Origin: a virus
Length of the DNA: 37,620 nt
IMG/VR virus record: IMGVR_UViG_3300025886_000076
Location: 1-37,620 of that record
Strand: one strand, 5' to 3'
Positions within the stretch are counted from its first letter, which is position 1, and each line of letters begins with the position of its first letter. A program made the translations under genes and the position numbers. Below are positions 17,901 through 25,821 of the stretch, piece after piece. The notes below the pieces were generated by a model, which saw only the letters and a program-made list of their open reading frames with translations, was not told the origin of the DNA and ran no database searches.

Positions 17901-20900
17901 GTGATCTTGCCTGTCGCAGCGTTCTGCTTGCGGCCTATGTAGTCGGCGTTTTTGAGAGCGGCGACATCTTCCGACACGGATATGTCTACAGAAACTCGTG
18001 TGCCTTGGTTGTTGTTTACGAAAATTTCTTTCTTACGCAGCTTTTGAAGGTGAATGTTGCGCTTTTCTAAAGCATCATTGATCTGTGCCACAGTCATGTT
18101 GTCTTTAAAGCCGTGCTTCCGTATCAAACTTGCAATCAAGGCACGGGCTTGCATGTGCGCCTCTTGCTCTGGGGCTGCTGCACGACCCTCTTGGATTGTG
18201 TAGCGAACGCGCTTCGCACCCTTAGTCTTGCCAACAGGATCGCCACCCGGACTGGCCAGTATGTTGTCGAAGTCGTAGCCTTTTAGGGTAAAGGTCTTGG
18301 AGCGAAGTGCTTTGGCGTATGCTTTGCCCTGTTTGTCTGCTTCCAAAGACGGCTTTAGGGTGGTGAACAGATTGTTTAAAGCTACTTCAAACTCTCGCTT
18401 GATCTGGCGGTTGGCGTTTATATCGAAGTCGATAGCCTCTTGGTTACGCGCTGAGAAATTCTCTTGGTTGCGCATCCACCTTTCAGCTTTGGCCATCATC
18501 ACCTTGCTGGCCAAACGCTTTGCCTCGTCGATGGTAACGCCAGTACGCAAAGCGTGCGCAAGGTACTGCTCACTGATCTGGCCAAGTTCTTTACCAAGGA
18601 TGCTAGGCAGCTCGTTAATGAACTTTTGGATTTCTGCATTTTTGGCTGGGGTGAACTCTACAAACTGAGCTTCCTCTGTAAGGTTCGCAAAGTCTGCGCC
18701 GTATTCTGAGGTAATGGCAGCACGCGCACTCGCGTCGTCCATACCAGCATCATTATATACTAGGTTATCATACATAGCCTGCGCTTGTTTTCTTGACCAA
18801 GCGTTGTACTCAGCCATTGCGTAAGACTTGAAGGTGGCTGGGTCGCCATTGTTTAATTTTTGTAGGGCGGCATTAAGTAAAGTTGCAAAGTCGTCTGCGT
18901 CATACAGACTTGACCCTACGTTGTTCTCTTCAGCTCCGTTAATGACAACTCGTGCGGCGACTATGCCCACCATTTCGTTCATTTTTTCCCTGAACATCTC
19001 TGCCGTCTTTGCTTTTCGGGCTTTGCTGTTTGGGGCCATGCCTTTAACAGCAGCCTTCATATCGGCTTGCGCTTTTGCTGACAGCGCGGCGGCATCCGGT
19101 TGCCCAGACGTTTCGTAAAAACTATTCAGAACATCTAAAAGGTATGACGGTTTTTTGCTGGCTGGGTTGACGTCGGCGTTGTCGCCTACACCGTTTATTA
19201 TGTCTTCGACTGTGTCCTCGTAACTTTTAATGACTATGTCGGGTGTGTCAGTTGCCGCGTCTGCGTCATCTGGATAAAACAATGCACGGTTAGCATCATA
19301 CGCTGCCTGCTGGCTGGCCAAGTTAGCATCGACCCGTGCCTGTTCCGTTCGTCTTAGCTCGGCTGCGTCTGCGGCGTCAGACATATTTTTCTTTGCGGCA
19401 GAAATCTTATCAGACTGGTTGCTTAATGCCAGTTGCGCAGCGTCTACTGCCGCATTAGCCTCGCGTGCTTTTGCTACTTCTGGGCTGTCTACGTCGTTCG
19501 TTACTCTTGCAACCTGTCCACCCTTGCCGTCGTCTATTACTTCCTTAGTCAGGCCATTGTCAGCGGCTTGTGCGGCAGTGGTTGCGTCTTCCAGCTCAAG
19601 CTGAAGGCGGTCAAACTCTTTCTGTTCTTCTCCGACTAAGCGTTCCAGCTCTGCTTGAGTTTTGGCTTCGTCGACCAGTCTTTCTCGTTCCAGACTAACT
19701 GACAAACTTTCGCCAGCCGTGTCGCTCGGCTCAACGCCACCCGTAATATTTTCGCGGTTCGCCCCTACTGCTACGGCGTCTGCGCCTGTAGCTCTTTGTG
19801 TTGCCATGTCGACTGCTGCGGCAGCTTCTCTCCCCTGTCCAACAGTACCCGCTTGCCCAGTAAAGCCGTCGCCTACAAAGGGGTCCATAGTGTTGTCTGC
19901 TGCGTTGCCGACTGTTGGGTCATATGAAAGTAGTGCGGTTTGGTTCGTTAGGAGAAGTATGTCGCTTTCTGTAGTCGCGTTTTTAGGGTCGTCTATGCGG
20001 TAAAGAGTTGTCTCAATTTGGTCAGCGATTTGCTCGTGCCTTGCGGCTTGAGCTTCTAGCTCGTTACTTTTTGCCAAGTCGTCTTTTACGGCTTCAGCTT
20101 TCTTTCTGTATTCAGCGGCTATACGACTTGCCGACTGCATGGCGTTTACAGCGTTGTCCATACGTTGCGACGGCGTCAGCTCAACCTTATTAGGGTCGTT
20201 GACCTTAACGGTGTTGGTGTCGTCCATCGCGTCGAGATCGGCTGATTGTTCGTTGGAGCGTTGGAGCGCAGCCCTAGCTTTGATTGCCTCTGCAAGGCGA
20301 GCTTTATTCTCAGGGGTTCCTAGCGTCGTCGAGATTACCTCTGCTTCGTCTGCTAGTTTTTGAGCTTCGGCAGCTTGTTCTCTTCTTAGGTTCAGGTCTT
20401 TTCGATAGGCTGTTGCCTTGCCTTCGATAATGCCAGCGCCAATGTTTGAGTTGCCTTTCTTCCAGCCTTTAGCCAGTGGGTTAATATTAGGCATGACAGC
20501 ACCCACCGCACCAAAGCCACCACCTAGCATACCGCCGATGCCTGCGCCCAAGCCAATAGCCGTCGCAGCACGACCAAGGCTGTACTTGTCTTGCATCCCG
20601 ACTTCCATGTTGCGGGTTTGGATCATCGCGTCGTGGATGCCCCCAACCGCGCCAGACGCAAGGGCTTCGCTAGTCGCACCTTTTTTTACACCAGCAATAA
20701 AGCCAGCTCTCTTTGCCTCTTGAACTAAAGTTGCTTGTTTTGCTGTGCGCTTTACGGCCTCACTGCCGCCGCGTTTTAGTATCTCTTTGCCGCCTGCGGC
20801 CATAACGCCAGCCGCCGCAGCTCGCGCAGCCGCACCACCCGCACCAAAACCTACTAGGTTGATTGGGTCTGCGATTGCGTAAAAAGCGTTCGTACCAAAT

Positions 20901-21289
20901 CCAGCCCAACCGTCGCCGCCATCTTCGTAGAAGTGGGGCATAGCGTCAAAGGTTGTCTGAAGTCTTGCGAGCCTGCCTTTTTGCGCGTCGGTGTGAGCCT
21001 TACTGTCGAATACATCGCCAGCTATGCCAAGAGTGTTGACGTTTTTGTAACGTCGGTCATCCATAAAGTAATCTTTAGCTTCGTCGACGCTGGTAAATCG
21101 CTTTCCGTCACGCTCGTAATAGTAGTCGTAGACGTCTTGAACAAAGGCTGAACTGTTGAAAGCATTTGCCGCCGTTTCTTTGGTAAGCCCGTTGGCGTAA
21201 CCTAACGAATTACCTTGTGCGTCTTGTGTTTGGTCTGCGGCCAGCTTTGCGCGCAAGTTCATGCGACTTTGGTGTGATCTTCTCGACAC
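8978..21289 (-). CDS. Giant polyvalent internal virion (ejection) protein with zincin and ART-like regions
   Basis: A single 4103-codon frame, one third of the window. The GTG start at 21289 has GGAG seven bases upstream. Two glycine/alanine-rich segments lie near residues 135-175 and 235-275 and could insert in membrane; long charged helices follow to ~700. A zinc-protease motif IIHETAHW sits at 2051-2055 within a segment like phage/mobile-element metallopeptidase domains. Residues ~2905-3150 resemble the ADP-ribosyltransferase region of polyvalent proteins: YGDGVYTS near 2940, LPVFARISNPFDL at 3043-3055 and GYDAL...VVFNSSAVKRA near 3140; a second HExxH, HELKH (3014-3018), lies inside it. 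The last ~450 residues are hydrophobic in places (~3670, ~3906, ~3980) and recall the C-terminal LPD38-type domain of such proteins. Gene order places it where T7 encodes gp16. It is probably ejected with the DNA; no lysozyme motif was found. Confidence 0.85.
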   Translation of the reverse strand: MSRRSHQSRMNLRAKLAADQTQDAQGNSLGYANGLTKETAANAFNSSAFVQDVYDYYYERDGKRFTSVDEAKDYFMDDRRYKNVNTLGIAGDVFDSKAHTDAQKGRLARLQTTFDAMPHFYEDGGDGWAGFGTNAFYAIADPINLVGFGAGGAAARAAAAGVMAAGGKEILKRGGSEAVKRTAKQATLVQEAKRAGFIAGVKKGATSEALASGAVGGIHDAMIQTRNMEVGMQDKYSLGRAATAIGLGAGIGGMLGGGFGAVGAVMPNINPLAKGWKKGNSNIGAGIIEGKATAYRKDLNLRREQAAEAQKLADEAEVISTTLGTPENKARLAEAIKARAALQRSNEQSADLDAMDDTNTVKVNDPNKVELTPSQRMDNAVNAMQSASRIAAEYRKKAEAVKDDLAKSNELEAQAARHEQIADQIETTLYRIDDPKNATTESDILLLTNQTALLSYDPTVGNAADNTMDPFVGDGFTGQAGTVGQGREAAAAVDMATQRATGADAVAVGANRENITGGVEPSDTAGESLSVSLERERLVDEAKTQAELERLVGEEQKEFDRLQLELEDATTAAQAADNGLTKEVIDDGKGGQVARVTNDVDSPEVAKAREANAAVDAAQLALSNQSDKISAAKKNMSDAADAAELRRTEQARVDANLASQQAAYDANRALFYPDDADAATDTPDIVIKSYEDTVEDIINGVGDNADVNPASKKPSYLLDVLNSFYETSGQPDAAALSAKAQADMKAAVKGMAPNSKARKAKTAEMFREKMNEMVGIVAARVVINGAEENNVGSSLYDADDFATLLNAALQKLNNGDPATFKSYAMAEYNAWSRKQAQAMYDNLVYNDAGMDDASARAAITSEYGADFANLTEEAQFVEFTPAKNAEIQKFINELPSILGKELGQISEQYLAHALRTGVTIDEAKRLASKVMMAKAERWMRNQENFSARNQEAIDFDINANRQIKREFEVALNNLFTTLKPSLEADKQGKAYAKALRSKTFTLKGYDFDNILASPGGDPVGKTKGAKRVRYTIQEGRAAAPEQEAHMQARALIASLIRKHGFKDNMTVAQINDALEKRNIHLQKLRKKEIFVNNNQGTRVSVDISVSEDVAALKNADYIGRKQNAATGKITYYGKTLEGTGITQGQMSAVFGTSRGGGVYTKKTYRDAQTGNKITLDAQTTALGQILSAATEAGTGRIVRNEIKAKRQLPLTEPRTKARKELEKLARALNSAENPKATDKNPDAEADPVKVQKAKDALNAKYSELRIATFEVKFPETVDGKQIISQKSISLVDVSQIEQARVDIANGRKEYTTEPVSDAAAMARALKNIVTDLNKSTDKEAKADAQVDVAKKIGLVNLQTEYNTLKNKIADALYGKLIKVDGKMVRQGDRVAMDEADLLAFKKQLTILGRTIQGLKDNNGNIDPNAAAKIIEAPSRKLAKGKKIEAARAKQEGDQATRDAAQEAAYNARRDGSEYDEIFGEGDPNNPVGVTDTAETQAFNNAVAAALNNRTGSGSELTAEDYALLGGFEYTPEVKSAVNKKADEIMNEQGASSDMQNDIADALKIKRQFGFDNAWLEARVAEIQGEYQAKTGPATTPTSQPHTATGRAPYMRVIDGIEIDMFNDLQYVDMGKGVTAIKFEGFTLGRVETMSDGKVTFQKSSGGDLRVYANRLALIDDLLPMFRASFNKVADAQPEKYKRKLGQEGLSYPTKTNTSQTYSDPNAVTTPVDPSKKGVTPLDNPSKPVDPADIFTHNGEYYGTQIPVGKKLALQFTSGKYVGTVRGTSESKPQNLGEMLKKSRNIKFIVGHVDIATEGVSAAQQRIDTFRPMDPNQNFHKLVGGKLEWVSVAEADAADAARGAIVPTAATKSTKKQQAAVDLDKVAGNEVKGAEAHIATLKAMAPNALRSVGELNNLVFNLENVNWSKLSTLENFKQFLNLRAAAGALLNSSVPTGIKRDTADHIRNTTSQLKNILSEHAPDDLAASVTFLENLYNFTGKAPLIEVGEKNQFAPSYTTVNGVKFGKKDRNRITLDEAQIKSGDDRVQPVTVSIIHETAHWLYANVLSEKDKTIFWDAMNKFYKSAEDEGTLDLDLLVNGSVDPQLMSNSMASPAEYFANQFVTWVTTNGQVNNISLWQKISQLGATLLNNLLGREGAPRVEIDADLVPIFQQYMPVLKPDPVTGRMNVGLSRFAHLQAMGQKYGKASAQGKAQSPAAFIGGKIAVLDTERLKLTGAKMRTPGSLDDSLSFATDLEAVGKKIYGMFGGKQGEGRHYYNPAQEGSGNARVTMFDGKPALNSVMKAQYAIHEFLATLRATKRSFNKDVEETDTGNAEILKLIEGGGTVGEATEMKIRQDSAYDGLDDKIVQHLDMLATDMNNSIDAMVKEMLKSFNRNMPRDDTGQFAAVLDTGATVARKPNKNSEKFKKLAALNAAARISKMNALQKIIADFDEASKDLSSVPPEVLARMVDEEAVPVTPYEKLERTVLEKGNIADVVKAMNALGAKADLSTVPTMAELFAEAVDLPGGKEILTSILRAGDKRDVLRSLADKATQLGQPVWIQIALRWKHEPANMGIAHRGLPKVKPVDGDMPPSALVTKGLLTHRKFEVQEVMGDLYDKLFKLGLRGVDEQKRTSTNAKESFSEYDAYVITGKGDPDADATAEFETALDTDSDLFKGVRKELRSIATQIVRLNDARKSSDNSAKGLDARGEYLSKNLYSDLMPRLYMMGYRMLLDKHKDVIEKASRVMWDMPGDNVEVYVTYAMRRLAMGKEIDVRSSEMILRENISNPKFPDEFKELAVADPQLVKKAMEDIEATINTIKQDLFAFPKDEIQATREMGDLNTKAEERNFWDGGEPNVFLLLPTKEEARIIKAPVLMAVKAGDGNVPPVVANRYARELVSGMSEKVQSTVRTFLGVSPFDNMAAHLRFNKSPDVEVNGVTVTRNGPYGDGVYTSRAAEADDEYNAGVFLDEATAKIEAAGLSKLDTESGMASVDAIINYRERMLDLMNRSQDQNGVVNHELKHLMAQTKTHWAHLNELVPSMVEPVVLPVFARISNPFDLTSTSNYSLRADAQDGIAFLVRRMVDENVLNFQAVQQLMDGLPDVISGKQLHEKLTADSGIMVRNDLAGDGDAARSLFSSFIERQGYDALTTDIGDVVFNSSAVKRAEGGFTEVDAGYSTLPSLDTSRKIGGLLAEEMAVTNGELANGRFANLIEEAQHLELPVPLTNTLGKMFKKQDLSDDDVQKVSKFSSVRNFFAENSAHFRNIGANWYADKIKPTEGTGFYEAHDATLNNTINNLFRELEKLPDAGGRIGKWANRNRGLMLKDPKQPESHKRIIAALRRGRGAVEELNPAEKELALKIGKTFDAELQKMRALGIAVGDARALGSDFYIPQVWDGEAILANPKRFKKALVDMMKREQDAPDYLGQNRKSMDELSEIAENVSFRLTKGHDPSVDEHVQRAFGDVFAPRVLQLQPADMPELENFLVTDLQGIMSKYFDRTVRKRLLTEEFGLNLHGFDTYLDVARGTTLSGKGNALDRAVEILRSTKHTSAYGGTKEGPLQIDKVSVPPVKGRADELKELLVAVERELGDTADSRKQGKQRAKAMLINAAEGQDRSDVQYNIRVDAIVNALVDYPKANRLNHQNEGKMRDMMNVLNKRSIDGGDGSELRYVVSRNMKAFNAVSLLGFTTLTSMPDMVLPLIRSGDMGAFTQAWRGFIKKDPAYRDAARNIGVGIENLMHDRAVQQTGQGNQKFTNSFFNLTGLTAWTNFNREVSAMVGFESFKTEISRALSMRANGQSNSRAYQTSVRYLKRYGLTGDGAEYDFLAYGAMRLDDLPPADERIAKQVQMSMIRFTNESVFMPNPNDTPLPMQNPWQSMIWQLKSFPLMMSRLGGYIASEAKQGNVKPAVYLMTAGVGMGMVSVMAKDVVQARGGEDETSMALRMRYASKKGMNPLWPIAKMLGATDESMTDRVVQTYWEGLLALGGLGLFGELLYNSASQLDNGAYGSVRQASLVGGPAVSTFFDGVNVVAGVSDAAFGDEDGGNAKQRTMYRSIFGRIPVGGGVAAFKESATDTMAGEAAKKGSKKKGKFEGGFSSDFNSAEFGGKFD

Positions 21290-21358
21290 GTCGGTACTCC
21301 AGTTTCCGATGCTTGTTCGGACCCATCATACCAACGTGTTAAGTTCTAGTCGTCCTCA
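21290..21358 (-). promoter_or_regulatory. Leader of the giant virion gene
   Basis: A 69-base gap inside the late operon. It holds the GGAG ribosome site (21297-21300) that sets the GTG start of the giant gene. A short reading frame of about 38 codons begins at an ATG near 21330 and runs out of frame into the giant gene; it lacks a ribosome site. No convincing promoter or hairpin is visible. Confidence 0.4.
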
Positions 21359-24169
21359 CTACTGACCTTGCTGTAGTCTGCCAATCTGCACTTCTACTTC
21401 TCTTATTGTGTTTTCGTTTACTGGCAGTCCTGCATTTTGCAGCATGTCTTTAATCATATTAGGACGGACTTCGTTTTCGAACTTTCTGCGAGCTTCAAAT
21501 ACGTCGTTAGGCCTGCCCCAATCGCCAGCCACATACTTCCGCGATAGGGTTTCAAACATCGTCGGCAAGAGTGGGGTTAGCTTCTGAAGGAACGCTTTTC
21601 TATCGTCGCCCCCCGTTTGAAGTTGTTCGATGGATGTTTGGTCCACTGTCGAGAACTCTGGCCCTGCAACGCTGTCACTCTCCGGTAAGACAGACGAGGC
21701 GACTACTTGGTCTGGTCCTATGACGTCTTCAACGCCAAAGTCTGCGACTGCCTCAAGAGCGCCGTCGACTAGACGATAAACTTTAGTGCTGTCGTAACCA
21801 TCCTCTGTGCCTTTTCGTATAGCGTTGTCAGTCTGCATGACATACATGTCTTCGCCTTCCATGTTTACCCTTGTCATGTAAGGCGGCTTTAGCATTGGCT
21901 TCGCATTTCTTACCATGTCGATTACAGCCGCAAACTTTTCGTCGTATTGGACGTCGCCATCAACAGGAATGTTATTGTGTAGTGTGTATCTTAACTCGTC
22001 TTCGTCCAGCCCTATTCTAAAGTCTTGTTTGTCCCTCTCAATGTCAGCCAGAATTTCTCTCACTGCCTTTTGTATGACTTTGGGGTCAGTGGTAATTGGC
22101 TGGTTTGTTATTCGTGCTGCAATCATCTGCTGGAAAAGCGAACGGCCTGTTTCAAACTCCCCGTCCAAATACACATCCCAATAAGTACCCGCCTCTGGTA
22201 TGCCTTGGTTCTGCTCTTTTATGTAGTTCGTAATGATTGTTGCGGGGTTGGCCGAGCTTTGCAAGCCAAGGTTCTCTGCGACTATCCTAGCCGCCGCTGT
22301 ACCATCGGCGGGGGTAAGGTCGCCTTCGCTTTCTATGCCCAAAGCCTTAAACGCATCAATGATTGCTGGCCCAATTAGCTGCCGTTGTTTGCTTGTGATG
22401 TAATACTGGCCACCTAATGTATAAGCAACACTGCGCATTTTTCCCGAACTTTCATCGTTTCCGGGGATGACGCTCTGCATATGTTCTGTGTTAGCCCACC
22501 ATTCCCTTTGCGCTGTTATTTCTTCTGTGATGGTTGTTTGGGCTAAAGCGTCGCGTTCGGCTCGCTCTGTTAAATATGCCACGTTACCCGCTGCGTCGAG
22601 ACGGTCAAAAATTGCCTCAAAATCTGCGTCGTAATCATATCCGTCTTGGACGCCGGGAATAAGGCTAGGTCTTTCGTCGTCGAAGTCTTGGGTTTTGGCA
22701 GTTCTTGTGTAAAGGTCCATACCAAGAACGCTTTTCTGATTATTTAGAATAGCAAAAAGTTGGCCTTTGCGGTCTGGAAGTCGTTGAGCCTTGAATAAAT
22801 TTTGAACTTCGCCGCCCTCTGTTAGGATGTATGTTTCCAATGCTGACGTGTCGGCGTTCTCTTCTGCTGCTTTCGCGTTTTTCCTTACTATTTCAATGCG
22901 AGCAGCCAAGGTTGCTCTATGCCTTTCTCTGAGGTTGGGATCGAACACAGCAAGCCTAGCGTAATCGACGCCATTAGCATTAAGCATGTTTTCGACTTCT
23001 TCTGCGGCGTCTGTGTTGTCCATTTCAACAAAACGCTTTCGGTTATTTACAGAGGCTTGACCTTTAGACACAGCCTCAATCGTCGCGGTAAATGCAGTCT
23101 CAGCTTGTTCCAATCTTTTCGGCGCGTTCATTTGCCTCTGCTTTGTTACGAAGGCTGATTTTTGTGCGTCGGTTGCAGAGGACACGTCTCTGCCCTGAAT
23201 AGCGTAAAATTCCTCAAAAGCAGCCTGTCTACCTTCTGGGGTAGTTAAGTCTACCAGAAGATTTTGTTGAATGGAGCCTAAGTCTGCCGCGATTAAACCA
23301 TCTGCCTTACCTTCGTAAATAGAGTTCAATTCGTTAGTCATAAGTGTTATTTGAACGTCGGTTGGCTTGTGACCGCCAGTGAAGCTGTTGTTATACGCAG
23401 CCAGTCCAGCTTCAAGAAATTTTGCCTGAGTGTTGTAGTCGCCGTATCTGACGCCGATGTTGTCCATCACCGAAGTACGTGCCGTCAACGCCATCTGCTT
23501 CTGGGTCTTATCCATGAAAATGTCTTTCATGCCGTTTATTCGTGTTTTCAGCCAAGGTTGGTCAGCCTTTACACTGGCGGCTTCCCACCCTGCCAAAGTG
23601 GTTATTTGATCTATGGCGTTGGCCTGAAAATAATTTAGCGCGTATTGCTGTTGGTTCATTGCCGCATTGTTCGTAAACCAATCTCTAGTGAACAGTTCTG
23701 TGTTTATGCCAGCCTCTTCTAGTTGGTTTGAAAAAGAAAGGTATTCTTTTAGACCGCCTTTAAACATTCTTGTTGAGCCATCTTTCATCGTAAATGGCTG
23801 TTCCGAAAAGTCAGTGTGCATGTACTGGCCACTCAATTCTTTTGCGATTGCGATGGCGGTCTGCGTGGCTTGCAGCGATTTCGCTCTTGAATTATCAGCG
23901 GCAATGGTCTGTTTGTTGGATTGTATCTGGCCAAGTCTTTTCGACGTTTCTTGCAGCGCATCAGTAGACGGCAAGCCAGCGCCAAAGTAAGACGAACCGC
24001 CAGACAGAGAACCCTTGAAACCCTCTAAGTCAGCCGCGCTAACTTTTGCGCCCATGTCGGCGTTCATCTTAACGTAATTATTGAATAGCTCCGCATTTTC
24101 GGAGCGACGTCTACGACTTGTGTCGACGGCGTCTGAGTAACCCTTGCGAAATGCGTTGCCTAATCTCAT
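21359..24169 (-). CDS. Internal virion protein, T7 gp15-like by position
   Basis: A 936-residue, mostly helical soluble protein. The ATG directly follows the upstream stop (TAA-ATG), with GAGGT seven to eight bases ahead of it. It begins with a basic patch (RKGYSDAVDTSRRRR) and continues with long alternating charged helices; no enzyme motif or membrane segment is visible. Lying between the giant ejection protein and the 304-residue protein, it holds the position of T7 gp15, which with gp14 and gp16 builds the channel for DNA entry. The assignment is from gene order, size and helical content, not from motif identity. Confidence 0.75.
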   Translation of the reverse strand: MRLGNAFRKGYSDAVDTSRRRRSENAELFNNYVKMNADMGAKVSAADLEGFKGSLSGGSSYFGAGLPSTDALQETSKRLGQIQSNKQTIAADNSRAKSLQATQTAIAIAKELSGQYMHTDFSEQPFTMKDGSTRMFKGGLKEYLSFSNQLEEAGINTELFTRDWFTNNAAMNQQQYALNYFQANAIDQITTLAGWEAASVKADQPWLKTRINGMKDIFMDKTQKQMALTARTSVMDNIGVRYGDYNTQAKFLEAGLAAYNNSFTGGHKPTDVQITLMTNELNSIYEGKADGLIAADLGSIQQNLLVDLTTPEGRQAAFEEFYAIQGRDVSSATDAQKSAFVTKQRQMNAPKRLEQAETAFTATIEAVSKGQASVNNRKRFVEMDNTDAAEEVENMLNANGVDYARLAVFDPNLRERHRATLAARIEIVRKNAKAAEENADTSALETYILTEGGEVQNLFKAQRLPDRKGQLFAILNNQKSVLGMDLYTRTAKTQDFDDERPSLIPGVQDGYDYDADFEAIFDRLDAAGNVAYLTERAERDALAQTTITEEITAQREWWANTEHMQSVIPGNDESSGKMRSVAYTLGGQYYITSKQRQLIGPAIIDAFKALGIESEGDLTPADGTAAARIVAENLGLQSSANPATIITNYIKEQNQGIPEAGTYWDVYLDGEFETGRSLFQQMIAARITNQPITTDPKVIQKAVREILADIERDKQDFRIGLDEDELRYTLHNNIPVDGDVQYDEKFAAVIDMVRNAKPMLKPPYMTRVNMEGEDMYVMQTDNAIRKGTEDGYDSTKVYRLVDGALEAVADFGVEDVIGPDQVVASSVLPESDSVAGPEFSTVDQTSIEQLQTGGDDRKAFLQKLTPLLPTMFETLSRKYVAGDWGRPNDVFEARRKFENEVRPNMIKDMLQNAGLPVNENTIREVEVQIGRLQQGQ

Positions 24170-25084
24170 TTAACTTACCTCTTCTGGCTTAGTATATTTG
24201 ACTTTTGAGTTGGCTCGGTAAAACGCTATCTCTTTTTCTCTGTCAGACGCCATTGAGTTGTAACCCTTGCTCTCGTCGCCAAACGCGAACGCCATGTTCG
24301 GCGCGATCTGCTCGCCAAAACGACCTACCGCATTACCAAATGTCTCTTGGCTATCGGCCAACTGGTCGGCTGCTCTGTCGGTGGCGTCCGATTGGTTGTT
24401 GTACGATTGCTGCATCATCTGCGCTCCTGTGCTATCAAGCATAGCTTTTTCAGCATCAAACGCCGCTGAGTAAACGCCTTTAGTTTCGTCGAGCATTTCT
24501 GTGCGACCATAGTTCAGCGCACCAGAATAGCTCTTGGCCCTGTTAATTGCCTCTGTCCAAGCTCCGCTGTCTAGCTCTGCGACTTTGTCCATAGACTTCT
24601 CTATGAGGTCTGCTTGTCGATCACTGTTATATGTGCTGCTACCTAGACCTCTTGAAATGCTGTCTGCTGTCGCAGTGGAAGACACGCGCTCAACTATGTC
24701 CATGTAGTCGTCCATGTATCCGTCTCTAATGCGCCCGTAGTCTTGCTGGATAGATGTTGCACTTGGTCTAGCAAACTCACCTAACTTGGCTGACGTTCTT
24801 TTTATCTCGTGGTCTAGTGTGGCGGTTCTCTTGTAAAGCTGGTTACGCAAGTCGAGCTGCTCTTTAGCTTTGCTTTCAGCCATAGCCTGATATTGAGCCG
24901 CAATCCGTTGCTGCTGTGCCTGCTGGTCGCGTGCAATTTCTTGGTCAATCATCTGCTGATTAAGGGAAAACCCCATGTCAAAGAACGAACCCATTGTCTC
25001 TGACAAGGCACGCTTTTGACTTTTGGGGTCAAAGTAACTGCCAAAGGCGTCGCCGCCAGCTTTGCCTAAACCACCTACTGACAT
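24170..25084 (-). CDS. Internal virion protein, T7 gp14-like by position
   Basis: A 304-residue helical protein with AGGAG eight bases before the ATG. The N-terminus is glycine-rich and weakly hydrophobic (GGLGKAGGDAFGSYF), followed by a long glutamine-rich helix at ~40-80 (QMIDQEIARDQQAQQQRIAAQYQAMAESKAKEQL) and further helices. It resembles the small internal virion proteins that T7-like phages eject first into the outer membrane. Its start region is nearly identical to that of the neighbouring 238-residue protein gene. It ends directly against the 936-residue gene. Confidence 0.7.
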   Translation of the reverse strand: MSVGGLGKAGGDAFGSYFDPKSQKRALSETMGSFFDMGFSLNQQMIDQEIARDQQAQQQRIAAQYQAMAESKAKEQLDLRNQLYKRTATLDHEIKRTSAKLGEFARPSATSIQQDYGRIRDGYMDDYMDIVERVSSTATADSISRGLGSSTYNSDRQADLIEKSMDKVAELDSGAWTEAINRAKSYSGALNYGRTEMLDETKGVYSAAFDAEKAMLDSTGAQMMQQSYNNQSDATDRAADQLADSQETFGNAVGRFGEQIAPNMAFAFGDESKGYNSMASDREKEIAFYRANSKVKYTKPEEVS

Positions 25085-25094
25085 CGGCTATCTC

Positions 25095-25811
25095 CTAACC
25101 ATTGAGGCGACGGCCAAAGCCACCGCGCTTTGTGTTTGAATACCCAGCGTTAGATAAGTTTCGTGACATAACATTAGTCGCACGACCCATTGCGCCACGG
25201 TCCCCCGGAATAAACCCACCGCCGTTAGGCGAGCCATAAGCCGCCATGCGATACATTCCCTCTTCGCCTTCGTAGTCGACTTGCTGTCCGGGCAAAGGCT
25301 GCTCGTCTGTAGTCGCAACGTCACCCTGATTTTGTATAGAGGTTTCGTTAGTCTGTGGGATTGTGCCAGACGGGTCTGGCAGACCTACGGTCCCCGCCTC
25401 TGATCCCGTCAAGCGGCTTCCAAAGTTCTCGCCGCCTTCTCCCGTAGCTTGCGGGTTTTGGTTCGGAACGACTAAGTCCATACTTGGTAGGTTGGTCCCA
25501 GCTTCGTCGTAGGTACTTCCTAAGTAACTGGTCGCTCCACGCTGCTCAAAAGGTGCAGAGATAAACTGTTCGCTGCCATCGCCCATCGCTATGTCGTCGT
25601 CGCCCATGCCCGGAATAGCAGAGTTAGAGCCTGTTTCTTGCCTGTAATCCCGCTGGTTGTCAGGGATGCCTTCGCCACTTGTGCTTGGGGAAGCGTTTGT
25701 GATGAACTGTTTTGCAAACCCGCCTTCTGGCGTTGTCTCGACTACTGTCGGCGCTGGCTTTACGACTGCTGGCGCTGGTGTTGGTGCTGGCGCTCTTGAT
25801 CTTCCACCCAT
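25095..25811 (-). CDS. Low-complexity minor virion protein candidate
   Basis: A 238-residue protein with AGGAG eight bases before the ATG. It starts with an alanine/proline track (RAPAPTPAPAVVKPAPTVVE), continues as a long disordered acidic and glycine-rich region, and ends in a basic glycine-rich tail (NTKRGGFGRRLNG). No catalytic motif is present. It lies among internal virion genes and is likely a structural or scaffold-like virion component. A similar Arg/Gly-rich ending is found on the next two non-enzymatic proteins upstream. Confidence 0.65.
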   Translation of the reverse strand: MGGRSRAPAPTPAPAVVKPAPTVVETTPEGGFAKQFITNASPSTSGEGIPDNQRDYRQETGSNSAIPGMGDDDIAMGDGSEQFISAPFEQRGATSYLGSTYDEAGTNLPSMDLVVPNQNPQATGEGGENFGSRLTGSEAGTVGLPDPSGTIPQTNETSIQNQGDVATTDEQPLPGQQVDYEGEEGMYRMAAYGSPNGGGFIPGDRGAMGRATNVMSRNLSNAGYSNTKRGGFGRRLNG

Positions 25812-25821
25812 CGGGTATCTC

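Noticed and set aside
9009-20723. Numerous plus-strand frames of 60-239 codons opposite the giant virion gene
   Set aside because: They are serine/arginine/leucine-rich mirror frames of a strongly coding strand, have no ribosome sites or operon order, and show no family motifs.
8978-21289. N4-like virion RNA polymerase
   Set aside because: The size fits, but I could not find the ordered T/DxxGR, motif A, motif B and motif C set of single-subunit polymerases.
21210-21330. 38-codon gene overlapping the start of the giant virion gene
   Set aside because: No ribosome site precedes the ATG, it overlaps the giant gene in another frame, and its basic composition is typical of a shadow frame.
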